A stretch of DNA of 64,000 nt from Burkholderiales bacterium (GTDB lineage: Bacteria > Pseudomonadota > Gammaproteobacteria > Burkholderiales > Casimicrobiaceae). A model generated the notes under the pieces. That model did not search any database, was not told where the DNA came from, and was given only the letters and a program-made list of their open reading frames with translations. Below, piece by piece: positions 35,898 through 46,574 of this stretch. Numbering within the stretch: the first letter of the stretch is position 1; every line of letters begins with the position of its first letter. The DNA is taken from contig CAJPFI010000040.1 in the NCBI GenBank assembly GCA_905339295.1, forward strand, positions 62,001 through 126,000. Direction: 5' to 3'. A program made the position numbers and the translations under genes.

Positions 35898-37016
35898 TCA
35901 GGTCGTGACGAGCTTCCGGTGCGCCTGCACGCTCATCAGGATGCCGATCCCGATGAACAGCGACACCATCGCGGTGCCGCCGTACGACACGAACGGCAGC
36001 GGCACGCCCACCACCGGCAGGATGCCGCTCACCATTCCCATGTTGACGAACGCGTAGGTGAACAGCATCAGCGTCACCGCGCCGGCGATCAGGCGCGCGA
36101 ACAAGGTCGACGCGTTCGACGCGATCATCATCGCGCGCGCGATCAGCGCGAGGTAGAGGACCACCAGCAGCACGTTGCCGATCAGGCCGAACTCCTCGCC
36201 GAACACGGCGAAGATGAAGTCGGTGTGCTTCTCGGGCAGGAAGTCGAGGTGCGCCTGCGTGCCGTTCAACCAACCCTTGCCGACGACGCCGCCCGAGCCG
36301 ATCGCGATCGACGCCTGCGCCGTGTGATACCCCGCGCCGAGCGGATCGGTCGACGGGTCGATGAACGTGAGGACGCGCTGGCGCTGGTAGTCGTGCAGCT
36401 GCGACCACAGGAACGGCCCCGCGGCCGCGCCGGCCGCGGCCAGGCCCACGATGAGCTTCCACGACAGGCCGGCCAGGAACAGCACGTAGAACCCGGACGC
36501 CGACAGCAGGAGCGACGTGCCGAGGTCCGGCTGGCGCTTGACAAGGTAGGCGGGCACCGCGATCAGCACGGCCGCGAGCACGAAGTCGGCCCAGCCGATC
36601 CTGCCCTCGCGCTTCTGGAAATACCACGCGAGCATCAGCGGCAGCGCGATCTTCATGAGCTCGGAGGGCTGGAAGCGCACCAGGCCGAGGTCGAGCCAGC
36701 GGCGCGAGCCGTTGACGACGACGCCGAACAGCGCGACCCCGACGAGCATCACGACGCCGGCCGCGTAGAGCGGCAGCGCGGCGCGCGCGAGCGTCTGCGG
36801 CGGGATGTTCGCGATCACCCACATCGCGGTCAGCGCGACGACGAGGCTCACGCCCTGGTTCGTGACCCGCGCGGCGCTCTGGTCCGCCGCGGAGAACAGC
36901 GTGACCAAACCCGCGCCGACGATCACCATCGCGATTGCGAACAGCGGCCGGTCGATACGGCGGACCAGCACCTCCCAGAGGCGCACGACGACGTCGGCGT
37001 TGCGGAACCCGGCCAT
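35898..37016 (-). CDS. rodA: peptidoglycan glycosyltransferase RodA
   Basis: A 372-residue SEDS-family polymerase with about ten helices. Diagnostic segments are FQPSELMKIALPLMLAWYF, RQPDLGTSLLL with the catalytic Asp region, HTDFIFAVFGEEFGLIG, and VPLPFVSYGGTAMVS near the end. It builds side-wall glycan together with PBP2, encoded 2 bases upstream. Confidence 0.96.
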   Translation of the reverse strand: MAGFRNADVVVRLWEVLVRRIDRPLFAIAMVIVGAGLVTLFSAADQSAARVTNQGVSLVVALTAMWVIANIPPQTLARAALPLYAAGVVMLVGVALFGVVVNGSRRWLDLGLVRFQPSELMKIALPLMLAWYFQKREGRIGWADFVLAAVLIAVPAYLVKRQPDLGTSLLLSASGFYVLFLAGLSWKLIVGLAAAGAAAGPFLWSQLHDYQRQRVLTFIDPSTDPLGAGYHTAQASIAIGSGGVVGKGWLNGTQAHLDFLPEKHTDFIFAVFGEEFGLIGNVLLVVLYLALIARAMMIASNASTLFARLIAGAVTLMLFTYAFVNMGMVSGILPVVGVPLPFVSYGGTAMVSLFIGIGILMSVQAHRKLVTT

Positions 37017-37018
37017 CG

Positions 37019-39001
37019 TCAGTCCGAGGCGTCCTCGTCGTCGGGCAACGGCCCCTCGAACATCGGCGCGGGGCCCGCGGCCTTGAGGCCGAGCAGGTAG
37101 TAGTCGAACACCTGGCGCGCGATCGGGGCCGCGGCCTTCGCGCCGAAGCCGCCGTTCTCGACCAGGACGGCGACCGCGATCGCCGGCCTGTCGGCGGGCG
37201 CGTAGGCGATGAACCACGCATGGTCGCGCAGCCGCTCGTCGATCTTGTGCGCCCTGTACTCCTCGCCCTTGAGCGAGAAGACCTGCGCGGTGCCGGTCTT
37301 CCCGCCGCTCGCGTACGCCGCGCCCCGAAACGCCGTCGCGCCGGTGCCCTCGCGGTTGACCTGCACGAGCGCCTTGCGGATCACGTCGAGGTGCCCGGGC
37401 TTCACCGCCAGCGTGTAGGCAGGCTCGCGCTCCACAAGGCGCACCTCGCGCGTGCGCGCGTCCTCGATCCGCTGCACGAGATGCGGCCGGAAGGCGACCC
37501 CGTCGTTCGCGATCGTCGCGATCGCGTGCGCGAGTTGCACCGGCGTGAACGCGGTGTAGCCCTGGCCGATCCCGGCCGAGATCGAGTCGCCCAGGTACCA
37601 CTTGCGGTGCTCCTCGCGGTACTGCGGCCCGGCGAATCGCTGGCGCTTCCACTCGCGCGACGGAAGCACGCCGGCGAGCTCGCCCTCGATGTCGATTCCG
37701 GTGCGGTGCCCGAAGCCGAGCGACGACATGAACCGCCAGTTGTCGTCGACGTCGGTGTCGTTCGCGAGCAGGTAGAAGTACGTGTCGCACGACACGACGA
37801 TCGCCTTGGTCATGTCGACGATGCCGTGGCCGCCCTTCTTGTCGTCGCGGAAGCGGTGCGACGAACCCGCGAGCTGGAAGTAGCCGGGGTCGGCGAACGC
37901 CTGCGTCGGCGTCCGCCTGCCGGACGCGAGCGCCCCGAGCGCGAGGAACGGCTTGATCGTCGACCCCGGCGGATACGCGCCGCGCAGCGGCCGGTTGAGC
38001 AGCGGCTTGTCGGGCGACTCGTTGAGCTCCTGCCAGGACGCCGGGTCGATGCCCTCGACGAACAGGTTCGGGTCGTAGCCGGGCTTCGACACGAACGCGA
38101 GCACGTCGCCGGACGCGGGCTCGATCGCGACGAGCGCGCCGCGCCGCGCGCCGAACGCGGCCTCGGCGGCCGCCTGCAGGTTGATGTCGATCGACAGGCG
38201 CAGGTTGTCGCCGGACACCGGCGGCGTGCGCGAGAGCGTCCGCACCGCGCGGCCCGCCGCGTCGACCTCGACCTCCTCGATGCCGGTCGTGCCGTGCAGC
38301 TCGCGCTCGTAGGTCAGCTCGACGCCGACCTTGCCGATGGTGTCGGTGCCCTTGTAGTCGGCGCTCTCGTCCCACGAGGCGATGCGGACGAGGTCGCGGT
38401 CGGTGATCCGGCCGATGTAGCCGATCACGTGCGAGGCCACCTCGCCGAACGGGTAGCTGCGGAACAGCCGCGCCTTGATCTCGACGCCCGGGAAACGGTA
38501 GCGGTTGGCCGCGAAGCGCGCCACCTCCTCGTCGGACAGGCGCGTGCGGATCGGCAGGCTTTCGAAGTTCTTCGACTCCTCGAACAGCTTGCGGAAGCGC
38601 TTGCGGTCGCGCGGCGTGATCTCGACCAGCCCCGCGAGAGCGTCGATCGTCGCGTCGAGGTCGCTCAACCGCGACGGCTGGAGCTCGAGCGTGTACGCCG
38701 AGAAGCTCTGCGCGAGCACGACCCCGTTGCGGTCGGTGATCACGCCGCGGTTCGGCGCGATCGGCACGATCGCGATCCGGTTGGTCTCGGCGAGCGTGCG
38801 GAAGTGGTCGTGCCGGGCGACCTGCAGGTAGGCGAAGCGGCCGATGAGCGCGGCGAACGCGATCAGCACGACGCCGAACGCGACGGCGAGGCGCGTGCGG
38901 AAGCGTGCGAGCTCGCGCTCCGGATTGCGCAGCTCGGCGGCGCCGTACGCGCCGCCGCCGCTCGCGCGGCGCCGGGTCGAGAAGAGCCTGCGCGCGGCCA
39001 T
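37019..39001 (-). CDS. mrdA: penicillin-binding protein 2
   Basis: A 660-residue class B transpeptidase of the elongasome. One membrane anchor (about 37-60) precedes the pedestal domain. The transpeptidase domain has Ser347 in PPGSTIKPF, the second motif SCD in IVVSCDTYFYLL, and KTG in SGGKTGTAQVF. The length is slightly above the E. coli enzyme. It is flanked by mreD (4 bases) and rodA (2 bases). Confidence 0.96.
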   Translation of the reverse strand: MAARRLFSTRRRASGGGAYGAAELRNPERELARFRTRLAVAFGVVLIAFAALIGRFAYLQVARHDHFRTLAETNRIAIVPIAPNRGVITDRNGVVLAQSFSAYTLELQPSRLSDLDATIDALAGLVEITPRDRKRFRKLFEESKNFESLPIRTRLSDEEVARFAANRYRFPGVEIKARLFRSYPFGEVASHVIGYIGRITDRDLVRIASWDESADYKGTDTIGKVGVELTYERELHGTTGIEEVEVDAAGRAVRTLSRTPPVSGDNLRLSIDINLQAAAEAAFGARRGALVAIEPASGDVLAFVSKPGYDPNLFVEGIDPASWQELNESPDKPLLNRPLRGAYPPGSTIKPFLALGALASGRRTPTQAFADPGYFQLAGSSHRFRDDKKGGHGIVDMTKAIVVSCDTYFYLLANDTDVDDNWRFMSSLGFGHRTGIDIEGELAGVLPSREWKRQRFAGPQYREEHRKWYLGDSISAGIGQGYTAFTPVQLAHAIATIANDGVAFRPHLVQRIEDARTREVRLVEREPAYTLAVKPGHLDVIRKALVQVNREGTGATAFRGAAYASGGKTGTAQVFSLKGEEYRAHKIDERLRDHAWFIAYAPADRPAIAVAVLVENGGFGAKAAAPIARQVFDYYLLGLKAAGPAPMFEGPLPDDEDASD

Positions 39002-39005
39002 GGCG

Positions 39006-39545
39006 TCAGAGCGCCGACGAGCGCGCCGGGCGCTGCGGCCACTGCAGCAGCACCGTCAGCGCCGGCCAAAGCAGCGCGCCGACGATCGGCGGGACCGCGT
39101 AGGTCCAGCGCGGCAGCGGCGCGCCGCCGATCATGCGCACTGCCAGCACGAGCGCGGCGCAGGCCGCGAGCAGGAGCGCCACCTGCACCGCCTGCTGCCA
39201 CAGCGGGAAGCGCAGCACTCGGCGGCGGAAGAACTCGGCGCCGTAGGCGAGCACCACGTAGGCGAGCGCGTGCTGGCCGAACAGCGTGGCGTCGACGACG
39301 TCCATCACGAGCCCCACTCCCCACGCGACGCCGACGCCGACGTAGCGCGGCGCCTGGATGCACCAGTAAAGGAGCGTGAGCGCGACGAAGTCGGGCTTGA
39401 GCGCGAGCACGATGCCCGACGCCGGCAGCGTGTTGGCCAGGAACGCGAGCGCGAGCGTCAGCACGACGAACCACGGCCTCGCGGGCTTGAGGATCTCCTC
39501 CGGCCGCGCCGGCGCGAACGACGGGACGCGCGAGGCGAGTCTCAT
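39006..39545 (-). CDS. mreD: rod-shape-determining protein MreD
   Basis: A 179-residue inner-membrane protein with five or six helices. PDFVALTLLYWCIQAPRYVGVGVAWGVGLVMDVVDATLFGQHAL is the conserved MreD core. ATG at 39545 overlaps the mreC stop as ATGA. It belongs to the Rod complex with MreB, MreC, RodA and PBP2. Confidence 0.95.
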   Translation of the reverse strand: MRLASRVPSFAPARPEEILKPARPWFVVLTLALAFLANTLPASGIVLALKPDFVALTLLYWCIQAPRYVGVGVAWGVGLVMDVVDATLFGQHALAYVVLAYGAEFFRRRVLRFPLWQQAVQVALLLAACAALVLAVRMIGGAPLPRWTYAVPPIVGALLWPALTVLLQWPQRPARSSAL

Positions 39546-40465
39546 CCGCCGCGCCGCGCTTTCGCGCGGCCTCCCTTGCGGGCGGCCTCCGCGTCCGCGG
39601 GTTCCTCCGGACGCGGCGGGAGCGCTGCGGGCGGCGCGAGCACGAGCAGCGCCTCGCTGCGGTCGACGCCGCCGAGCGGCGCGCACTCGATGCGCGCGAA
39701 GACCTGGCCCGTGTCGCGCTCGACGCTCGTCACCTGCGCGACCGCGAGTCCCGGCGGGTAGGTGCCGTCCAGACCCGATGTCACCAGCCGGTCGCCGACG
39801 CGGATGTCCGCCGTCGGCGACGTGAAGCGAAGCTCCGGTGCGCGCCCGGTGCCGGATCCGTAGAGCACGCTGCGCGCGCCGCTGCGCTCGACCTTGACCG
39901 GGATCGCGTGGTCCGTGTCGGTCACGAGCGTCACCTCCGACATCGTGGGGTGCACGCGCGTGACCTGGCCGACGACGCCACGCTCATCGATGACCGCGCT
40001 GCCCGGCACCAGTCCCGATTCGCTTCCGCGGCTCACGAACAGCTTCTGCGCGAACGGGTCGCGACCGCTGTAGAGCACCTGCACGACCGCCGAGCCTTCC
40101 GCGTAGCGCGACTTGAGCTCGAGCAGCGTCTTGAGCCGCGCGTTCTCGTCGCGCGCCTGCGCGTAGCCCTGCGCGACAGGCGAGAGCTCGATCAACTCGG
40201 CCTTCAGGCGCTCGTTCTCGCGCGCGAGGTCGCGCTTCGACGCGAAGTAGGCGGCGAGACTGGCGATCGCCTCGGCGGGCATGTGCACCAGCCGCTGGAG
40301 CGGGAACAGCACGACGCCCGCCGCCTGGCGCACGTCCTCGAGGTAGCGGAAGCGGGCGTCGACGAACAGGAGCACGATCGACAGGAAGCCGAAGAACGCG
40401 ACTCGCGCCAGCGGCGAGGGGCCGCGGTGGAAGAACGGCGGCGGCTCGGCGGGGATCGGGCGCAT
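39542..40465 (-). CDS. mreC: rod-shape-determining protein MreC
   Basis: 307 residues. It has a short cytoplasmic tail, one transmembrane helix (about 20-37), a coiled coil (about 72-115, SKRDLARENERLKAEL) and the periplasmic double beta-barrel. The barrel contains GVVGQVTRVHPTMSEVTLVTD and SGLDGTYPPGLAVAQV. The C-terminal 30 residues are charged and poorly ordered. A 31-bp inverted repeat separates it from mreB. Confidence 0.95.
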   Translation of the reverse strand: MRPIPAEPPPFFHRGPSPLARVAFFGFLSIVLLFVDARFRYLEDVRQAAGVVLFPLQRLVHMPAEAIASLAAYFASKRDLARENERLKAELIELSPVAQGYAQARDENARLKTLLELKSRYAEGSAVVQVLYSGRDPFAQKLFVSRGSESGLVPGSAVIDERGVVGQVTRVHPTMSEVTLVTDTDHAIPVKVERSGARSVLYGSGTGRAPELRFTSPTADIRVGDRLVTSGLDGTYPPGLAVAQVTSVERDTGQVFARIECAPLGGVDRSEALLVLAPPAALPPRPEEPADAEAARKGGRAKARRGG

Positions 40466-40493
40466 GAGATCGGGAATTCGGGGTCAGCGCCGT

Positions 40494-40598
40494 GAGAACG
40501 GGGTCAGAGCTGCAATTATTCGGCGTCGTGGAAGCGGGACGCACGGCTGGCTGTCGGCCGAACAATTACAGCTCTGACCCCGTTCTCTGACCCCGTTC

Positions 40599-40600
<2 letters not shown>
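40494..40600. repeat. 107-bp palindromic element between mreB and mreC
   Basis: The left arm (40494-40524, beginning GAGAACGGGGTCAGAGCTG) and right arm (40557-40587) are inverted copies matching at 29 of 31 positions, around a 32-base loop. The terminal motif is duplicated on both sides (GGGGTCAG again at 40480; CTGACCCCGTTCTC again at 40587-40600). The outer right end overlaps the mreB stop codon. It resembles a small mobile element without a gene, and would fold into a very stable hairpin in the mre message. Confidence 0.85.
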
Positions 40601-41846
<1,246 letters not shown>

Positions 41847-42134
41847 ATGACCCTCACGCTCGACGAAGTCAGGCGCATCGCCCATCTCGCGCGCATCGAG
41901 ATCGACGCGCGCGAGGCCGCCGAGGTCCACGCCAAGCTCGAGGCGATCTTCACGATGATCGACGAGCTCCAGGCGGTCGACACGACGGGCGTGGAGCCGA
42001 TGTCGCACGCGCAGGACGTCGTGCTGACCATGCGCGAGGACCGCGTGACCGAGACCGATCGCCACGCCGAGTACCAGCGGGTGGCCCCCGCGGTCGAGGA
42101 CGGGCTCTACCTCGTGCCCCGGGTCGTCGAGTAG
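41847..42134 (+). CDS. gatC: Asp-tRNA(Asn)/Glu-tRNA(Gln) amidotransferase subunit C
   Basis: A 95-residue GatC. LDEVRRIAHLARIEI at the start, the middle LQAVDTTGVEPMSHAQDVVLTMREDRVTE and the ending EDGLYLVPRVVE are all characteristic. It stabilises GatA-GatB. It is followed by gatA after 6 bases. Confidence 0.95.
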   Translation: MTLTLDEVRRIAHLARIEIDAREAAEVHAKLEAIFTMIDELQAVDTTGVEPMSHAQDVVLTMREDRVTETDRHAEYQRVAPAVEDGLYLVPRVVE

Positions 42135-42140
42135 TCCCCG

Positions 42141-43622
42141 ATGCATTCCCACGACACCCTGGCAGGGCTCGCCGCCCGCCTCGCCGCGCGCGAGCTGTCC
42201 GCGGTCGAGCTCGCGCAGGACACGCTTTCGCGGATCGCGACGCTCGGCCCGGCGCTGAACGCGTTCGTGACCCTCGACGCCGAGGGCGCGCTGGCGCAGG
42301 CAAGGGCCGCCGACGACGCCATCGCGCGCGGCACGGCCGGCCCGCTCGCGGGCGTGCCGATCGCGCACAAGGACGTGCTGATGACCGCGGGGCTCCGCAC
42401 CACCTGCGGGTCGCGCATGCTCGGGAACTTCGTGGCGCCGTACGACGCGCACGTCGTCGAGGGACTGAGGCGCGCCGGCACCGTGCTCGTCGGCAAGACC
42501 AACATGGACGAGTTCGCGATGGGCTCGTCCAACGAAACCTCGCACTTCGGTCCGGTGAAGAACCCGTGGAACCCGGCGTACGTGCCCGGCGGCAGCTCGG
42601 GGGGCTCGGCGGCCGCCGTCGCCGCCCGGCTCGTGCCCGGGGCGACCGGCACCGACACCGGCGGATCGATCCGCCAGCCCGCCTCCCTCAGCGGCATCTG
42701 CGGGCTGAAGCCGACCTACGGTGTCGCGTCGCGATACGGCCTGGTCGCGTTCGCGTCCAGCCTCGACACGCCGGGGCCCTTCGCCCGGACCGCCGAGGAC
42801 TGCGCGCTGATGCTGAACGCGATGGCAGGCCACGACCCGCGCGACTCGACCTCGCTCGACCGCCCGGTCGAAGACTACGCGCGCGCCCTCCGCGCGGGGG
42901 CGTCCGCCCGGCCGCTCGAGGGACTGCGCATCGGCCTGCCGCGCGAGTACTTCGGCGCCGGCAACGACCCGGAGGTCGCCGCGGCGATCGACGCGGCGCT
43001 CGCGGAGTTCGCGAAGCTCGGGGCGCGGACGGTCGAGGTGGCGCTGCCCGCGGTCAAGCTGTCGGTGCCCGTCTACTACGTGATCGCGCCGGCCGAGGCC
43101 TCGTCGAACCTGTCGCGCTTCGACGGCGTGCGCTACGGCCATCGCGCGGCGCGCTACGACGACCTGACGGACATGTACTGCAGGACGCGCGCCGAGGGTT
43201 TCGGCGCCGAGGTGAAACGCCGCATCCTCGTCGGCACGTACGTGCTGTCGCACGGCTACTACGACGCGTACTACCTGAAGGCGCAGAAGGTGCGCCGCCT
43301 GATCGCGAACGACTTCGCGCGCGCATGGCGCGAATGCGACGTGATCATGGGGCCCACCGCGCCCGCGCCGGCATTCCGCCTCGGCGACAAGACCGACGAC
43401 CCGGTGCAGATGTACCTGAACGACATCTTCACGATCGCCGCGAACCTGACCGGCGCGCCGGCGATCTCGATCCCGTGCGGGCTCACGAAGGGCGGCCTGC
43501 CGATCGGCCTGCAGGTGCAGGGCGACTACTTCGCGGAAGGCCTGATCCTGAATGTCGCGCACCGCTTCCAGCAGGCGACCGACTGGCACGATCGCGCCCC
43601 GGCGTTGGGGTCAGAGCCGTAA
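42141..43622 (+). CDS. gatA: Asp-tRNA(Asn)/Glu-tRNA(Gln) amidotransferase subunit A
   Basis: A 493-residue amidase that releases ammonia from glutamine. The amidase-signature triad is present: Lys in [10 protein letters not shown], then [17 protein letters not shown] with the two serines, in the order Lys-Ser-Ser. The C-terminal substrate motifs ([32 protein letters not shown]) are intact. The final codons GGGTCAGAGCCGTAA belong to a dispersed GGGGTCAGAG repeat, so the natural last residues may have been replaced. Confidence 0.96.
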   Translation: MHSHDTLAGLAARLAARELSAVELAQDTLSRIATLGPALNAFVTLDAEGALAQARAADDAIARGTAGPLAGVPIAHKDVLMTAGLRTTCGSRMLGNFVAPYDAHVVEGLRRAGTVLVGKTNMDEFAMGSSNETSHFGPVKNPWNPAYVPGGSSGGSAAAVAARLVPGATGTDTGGSIRQPASLSGICGLKPTYGVASRYGLVAFASSLDTPGPFARTAEDCALMLNAMAGHDPRDSTSLDRPVEDYARALRAGASARPLEGLRIGLPREYFGAGNDPEVAAAIDAALAEFAKLGARTVEVALPAVKLSVPVYYVIAPAEASSNLSRFDGVRYGHRAARYDDLTDMYCRTRAEGFGAEVKRRILVGTYVLSHGYYDAYYLKAQKVRRLIANDFARAWRECDVIMGPTAPAPAFRLGDKTDDPVQMYLNDIFTIAANLTGAPAISIPCGLTKGGLPIGLQVQGDYFAEGLILNVAHRFQQATDWHDRAPALGSEP

Positions 43623-43635
43623 TACGCGAACGACC

Positions 43636-45114
43636 ATGGCGCAAACCTCGACAACGAATCCCGCGTACCGCGGCTCCGGCCCCTCCTGGGAAGTCGTCAT
43701 CGGCCTCGAGACGCACGCGCAACTGTCGACCGCGTCGAAGATCTTCTCCGGCGCGCCGACCGCTTTCGGCGCCGCGCCGAACACGCAGGCGTCCGCCGTC
43801 GACATCGCGCTGCCCGGCGTGCTGCCGGTGCTGAACCGCGGCGCGGTCGAGCGCGCGATCCGCTTCGGCCTCGCGGTCGGCGGCAACGTCGCCGCGAAGA
43901 GCGTGTTCGCGCGCAAGAACTACTTCTATCCGGACCTGCCGAAGGGCTACCAGATCTCGCAGTACGAGATTCCCGTCGTGCAGGGCGGCGGCGTCGACAT
44001 CGTGTCGCCGACGCGCGGCGCGATCCGCGTGCGGCTGACGCGCGCGCACCTCGAGGAGGACGCGGGCAAGAGCCTGCACGAGGACTACCACGGCATGTCT
44101 GGCATCGACCTCAACCGCGCCGGCACGCCGTTGCTCGAGATCGTGACCGAGCCCGACCTCCGCAGCTCGGACGAGGCGGTCGCCTACGCGAAGGCGCTGC
44201 ACGGGCTCGTGCGCTGGATCGGCATCTGCGACGGCAACATGCAGGAGGGAAGCTTCCGCTGCGACGCCAACGTGTCGGTCCGCCGCGCGGGCGAGCCGCT
44301 CGGCACGCGCTGCGAGATCAAGAACCTGAACAGCTTCCGCTTCATGCAGCAGGCGATCGACTACGAGGTGCGCCGCCAGATCGCGCTCGTCGAGGAAGGC
44401 GGCACGGTCGTGCAGGAGACGCGCCTCTACGATCCCGACCGCGACGAGACCCGCTCGATGCGCAGCAAGGAAGACGCGCAGGACTACCGCTACTTCCCCG
44501 ATCCGGACCTGCCGCCGCTCGCTATCTCGGGCGAGTGGATCGCGCGCGTGAAGGCGGGCATGCCCGAGCTGCCCGAGGCGATGAGGGCGCGCTTCGGGAC
44601 GGCGTACGGATTGCCCGACCACGACGCGGCGATGCTCACCGCGAGCCGCGAAACCGCGTCGTACTTCGAGGAGGCCGTGCGCGCCGGCGGCGTCGAGCCG
44701 AAGACCGTCGCGAACTGGATGCTGGGCGAGGTGTCGGCGGCGCTGAACCGCGCCGAGATCGACATCGCCGCCGCGCCGGTGAAGCCGCCCGCGCTCGCGG
44801 GACTCCTCGCGCGCATCGCCGATGGCACGATCTCCGGCAAGATCGCGAAGGACGTGTTCGACGCGATGTGGGCCGGCGAAGGCGACGCCGACGCGATCAT
44901 CGCGAAGAAGGGCCTGGAGCAGATTTCCGACGAGGGCGCGATCGAGAAGCTCGTCGACGGCGTGCTCGCGGCCAACGCTTCGATCGTCGCGGAGTTCCGC
45001 GCCGGCAAGGAGAAGGCGTTCAACTCGCTCGTCGGCAAGGCGATGGCCGCGTCGAAGGGCAAGGCCAACCCCGCGCAGGTCAACGCGATCCTGAAGCGCA
45101 AGCTGGGCGGCTGA
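43636..45114 (+). CDS. gatB: Asp-tRNA(Asn)/Glu-tRNA(Gln) amidotransferase subunit B
   Basis: A 492-residue GatB that activates the misacylated tRNA and transfers the amide. Diagnostic segments: [50 protein letters not shown], then the C-terminal YqeY-like tail (about 345-492) ending in [18 protein letters not shown] at 43636 is used. With gatC and gatA it forms one operon, implying indirect Gln- or Asn-tRNA synthesis. Confidence 0.96.
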   Translation: MAQTSTTNPAYRGSGPSWEVVIGLETHAQLSTASKIFSGAPTAFGAAPNTQASAVDIALPGVLPVLNRGAVERAIRFGLAVGGNVAAKSVFARKNYFYPDLPKGYQISQYEIPVVQGGGVDIVSPTRGAIRVRLTRAHLEEDAGKSLHEDYHGMSGIDLNRAGTPLLEIVTEPDLRSSDEAVAYAKALHGLVRWIGICDGNMQEGSFRCDANVSVRRAGEPLGTRCEIKNLNSFRFMQQAIDYEVRRQIALVEEGGTVVQETRLYDPDRDETRSMRSKEDAQDYRYFPDPDLPPLAISGEWIARVKAGMPELPEAMRARFGTAYGLPDHDAAMLTASRETASYFEEAVRAGGVEPKTVANWMLGEVSAALNRAEIDIAAAPVKPPALAGLLARIADGTISGKIAKDVFDAMWAGEGDADAIIAKKGLEQISDEGAIEKLVDGVLAANASIVAEFRAGKEKAFNSLVGKAMAASKGKANPAQVNAILKRKLGG

Positions 45115-45142
45115 CCTCCGCCGCCAGGTCGGCCGTCCCGCG

Positions 45143-45559
45143 CTATTTGCCCAGCGCGGCGCCCAGCACGACGAACAGCGCGCCCACGCCCAGCGCCGCG
45201 ATCGGAAAGCCCCACATGCGCGCCGGCGTCGCGATCTCCGCGGTGCCCCCCGGGTCGGCGGGCAGGAAGCGCACCGGCACCGAAGTCCCCTCGGCGATCA
45301 TCTCCCGCTGGCCGAGCGACGAGGTGAACTTGACGTTCTTCCCCTCGTGCGCGAACTCGACGATCGGCGCGTAGAGCGTCGTGAACCTCGTCGATCCGCC
45401 GCTCGACGACGACGTCGACGTGCTCTCCGACTGGCCGACGACCCTGCCCTGCGCGCTGCGGCCGAAGTAGACGGTGCGCAGGCGCTGGATCGCCATCAGG
45501 CAACCGCCGAGCAGCGCGAGTCCGCCGACGGAAAGCATCACGATCTGCATGGTGTTCAT
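45143..45559 (-). CDS. DUF3592 domain membrane protein
   Basis: 138 residues with a helix at each end (about 6-24 and 115-136) and a soluble middle. The middle (GRSAQGRVVGQSESTSTSSSSGGSTRF, TLYAPIVEFAHEGKNVKFTSSLG, VPVRFLPADPGGTAEI) is the DUF3592 pattern. Function unknown. GGAGG precedes the ATG at a good distance. Confidence 0.8.
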   Translation of the reverse strand: MNTMQIVMLSVGGLALLGGCLMAIQRLRTVYFGRSAQGRVVGQSESTSTSSSSGGSTRFTTLYAPIVEFAHEGKNVKFTSSLGQREMIAEGTSVPVRFLPADPGGTAEIATPARMWGFPIAALGVGALFVVLGAALGK

Positions 45560-45679
45560 GGGGCGCCTCCGTGCGTTCGACGCGCCGCCGCGAAGGGCGG
45601 CGCGAGCGACGGGGAGCATGCCTCGCCGGGTCGGGCGAGCGCAAGGCGAAACGTCGCCTGCCAGGAACCGGGGCGACGG

Positions 45680-46162
45680 TCAGCCGACGAGCAGCGCAGC
45701 GACGAACATCCCCAGCATCGCGAACACGATCGCGACCTTGAGCGCGGTGCCGATCACGATGCCGAGCCAGGTTGCGAGTCCTACCCTGCCGGCTCGCAGC
45801 ATGTCGCGCTCCGCGAGGTACTCGCCGATCGCCGCGCCGGCGAGCGGCAGGAACAGCAGGCCCACGAGTCCGGTGAAAACGCCGGCGACCGTACCGAGCG
45901 CGGCGCCCACGACCGCCCAGGGGCTCGCCCCCACGCGCCTGGCGCCCACCGCGGCGGCGGCGAAGTCGACCACCCACGTCAGCGCGGCGAGAATGCCGGC
46001 GACGACGACGATCCACACGGGGATGCGCACGAAGTCGCCGATCCACGCCGCGAGCGCGATGCCGGCGAACACGATCGTGGCGCCGGGGATCGCCGGAAGC
46101 ACGGTGCCGACGACGCCGACGACGATCAGCACGACGACGAGAACCCAGAGGAAAGTCGTCAC
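45680..46162 (-). CDS. DUF456 family membrane protein
   Basis: A Gly/Ala-rich protein of 160 residues with about four to five helices. LWVLVVVLIVVGVVGTVLPAIPGATIVFAGIALAAW and GLLFLPLAGAAIGEYLAER are typical of DUF456. The GTG start at 46162 is chosen because GGAGA lies 9 bases upstream; a longer frame would run into the REP array. Function unknown. Confidence 0.82.
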   Translation of the reverse strand: MTTFLWVLVVVLIVVGVVGTVLPAIPGATIVFAGIALAAWIGDFVRIPVWIVVVAGILAALTWVVDFAAAAVGARRVGASPWAVVGAALGTVAGVFTGLVGLLFLPLAGAAIGEYLAERDMLRAGRVGLATWLGIVIGTALKVAIVFAMLGMFVAALLVG

Positions 46163-46224
46163 GGGGTCATTCTCCGGTCGGCCGGGTTCGGGCGCAACGC
46201 GATGCGCGGCGGCGCGTCGTGCCT

Positions 46225-46522
46225 GTCGGGCTGAAGCCCGACCCACAACAGCTGCCCGTGGACGCGCCGTGCCTTGGTGGGTCGGGCTGAAGCCCGACCT
46301 ACAACAGCTACCCGTGGACGCGCCGTGCCTTGGTGGGTCGGGCTGAAGCCCGACCTACAACAGCTACCCGTGGACGCGCCGTGCGTTGGTGGGTCGGGCT
46401 GAAGCCCGACCTACAACAGCTACCCGTGGACGCGCTGTGCGTTGGTGGGTCGGGCTGAAGCCCGACCTACAACAGCTACCCGTGGACGCGCTGTGCGTTG
46501 GTGGGTCGGGCTTCAGCCCGAC
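46225..46522. repeat. REP array, 56-bp period, between pirin and DUF456 genes
   Basis: Six hairpins start at 46225, 46281, 46337, 46393, 46449 and 46505, exactly 56 bases apart. The spacer is CTACAACAGCTACCCGTGGA and onward. The first five carry the CTGAAG loop orientation; the sixth is inverted (CTTCAG). Units two to five are nearly identical, pointing to recent amplification. The 412-base gap contains no gene. Confidence 0.93.
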
Positions 46523-46574
46523 GCGGCGCGTCGTGGCCGTCGGGCCGATGCCTGACCTATCGGAGAGGCCCGCG

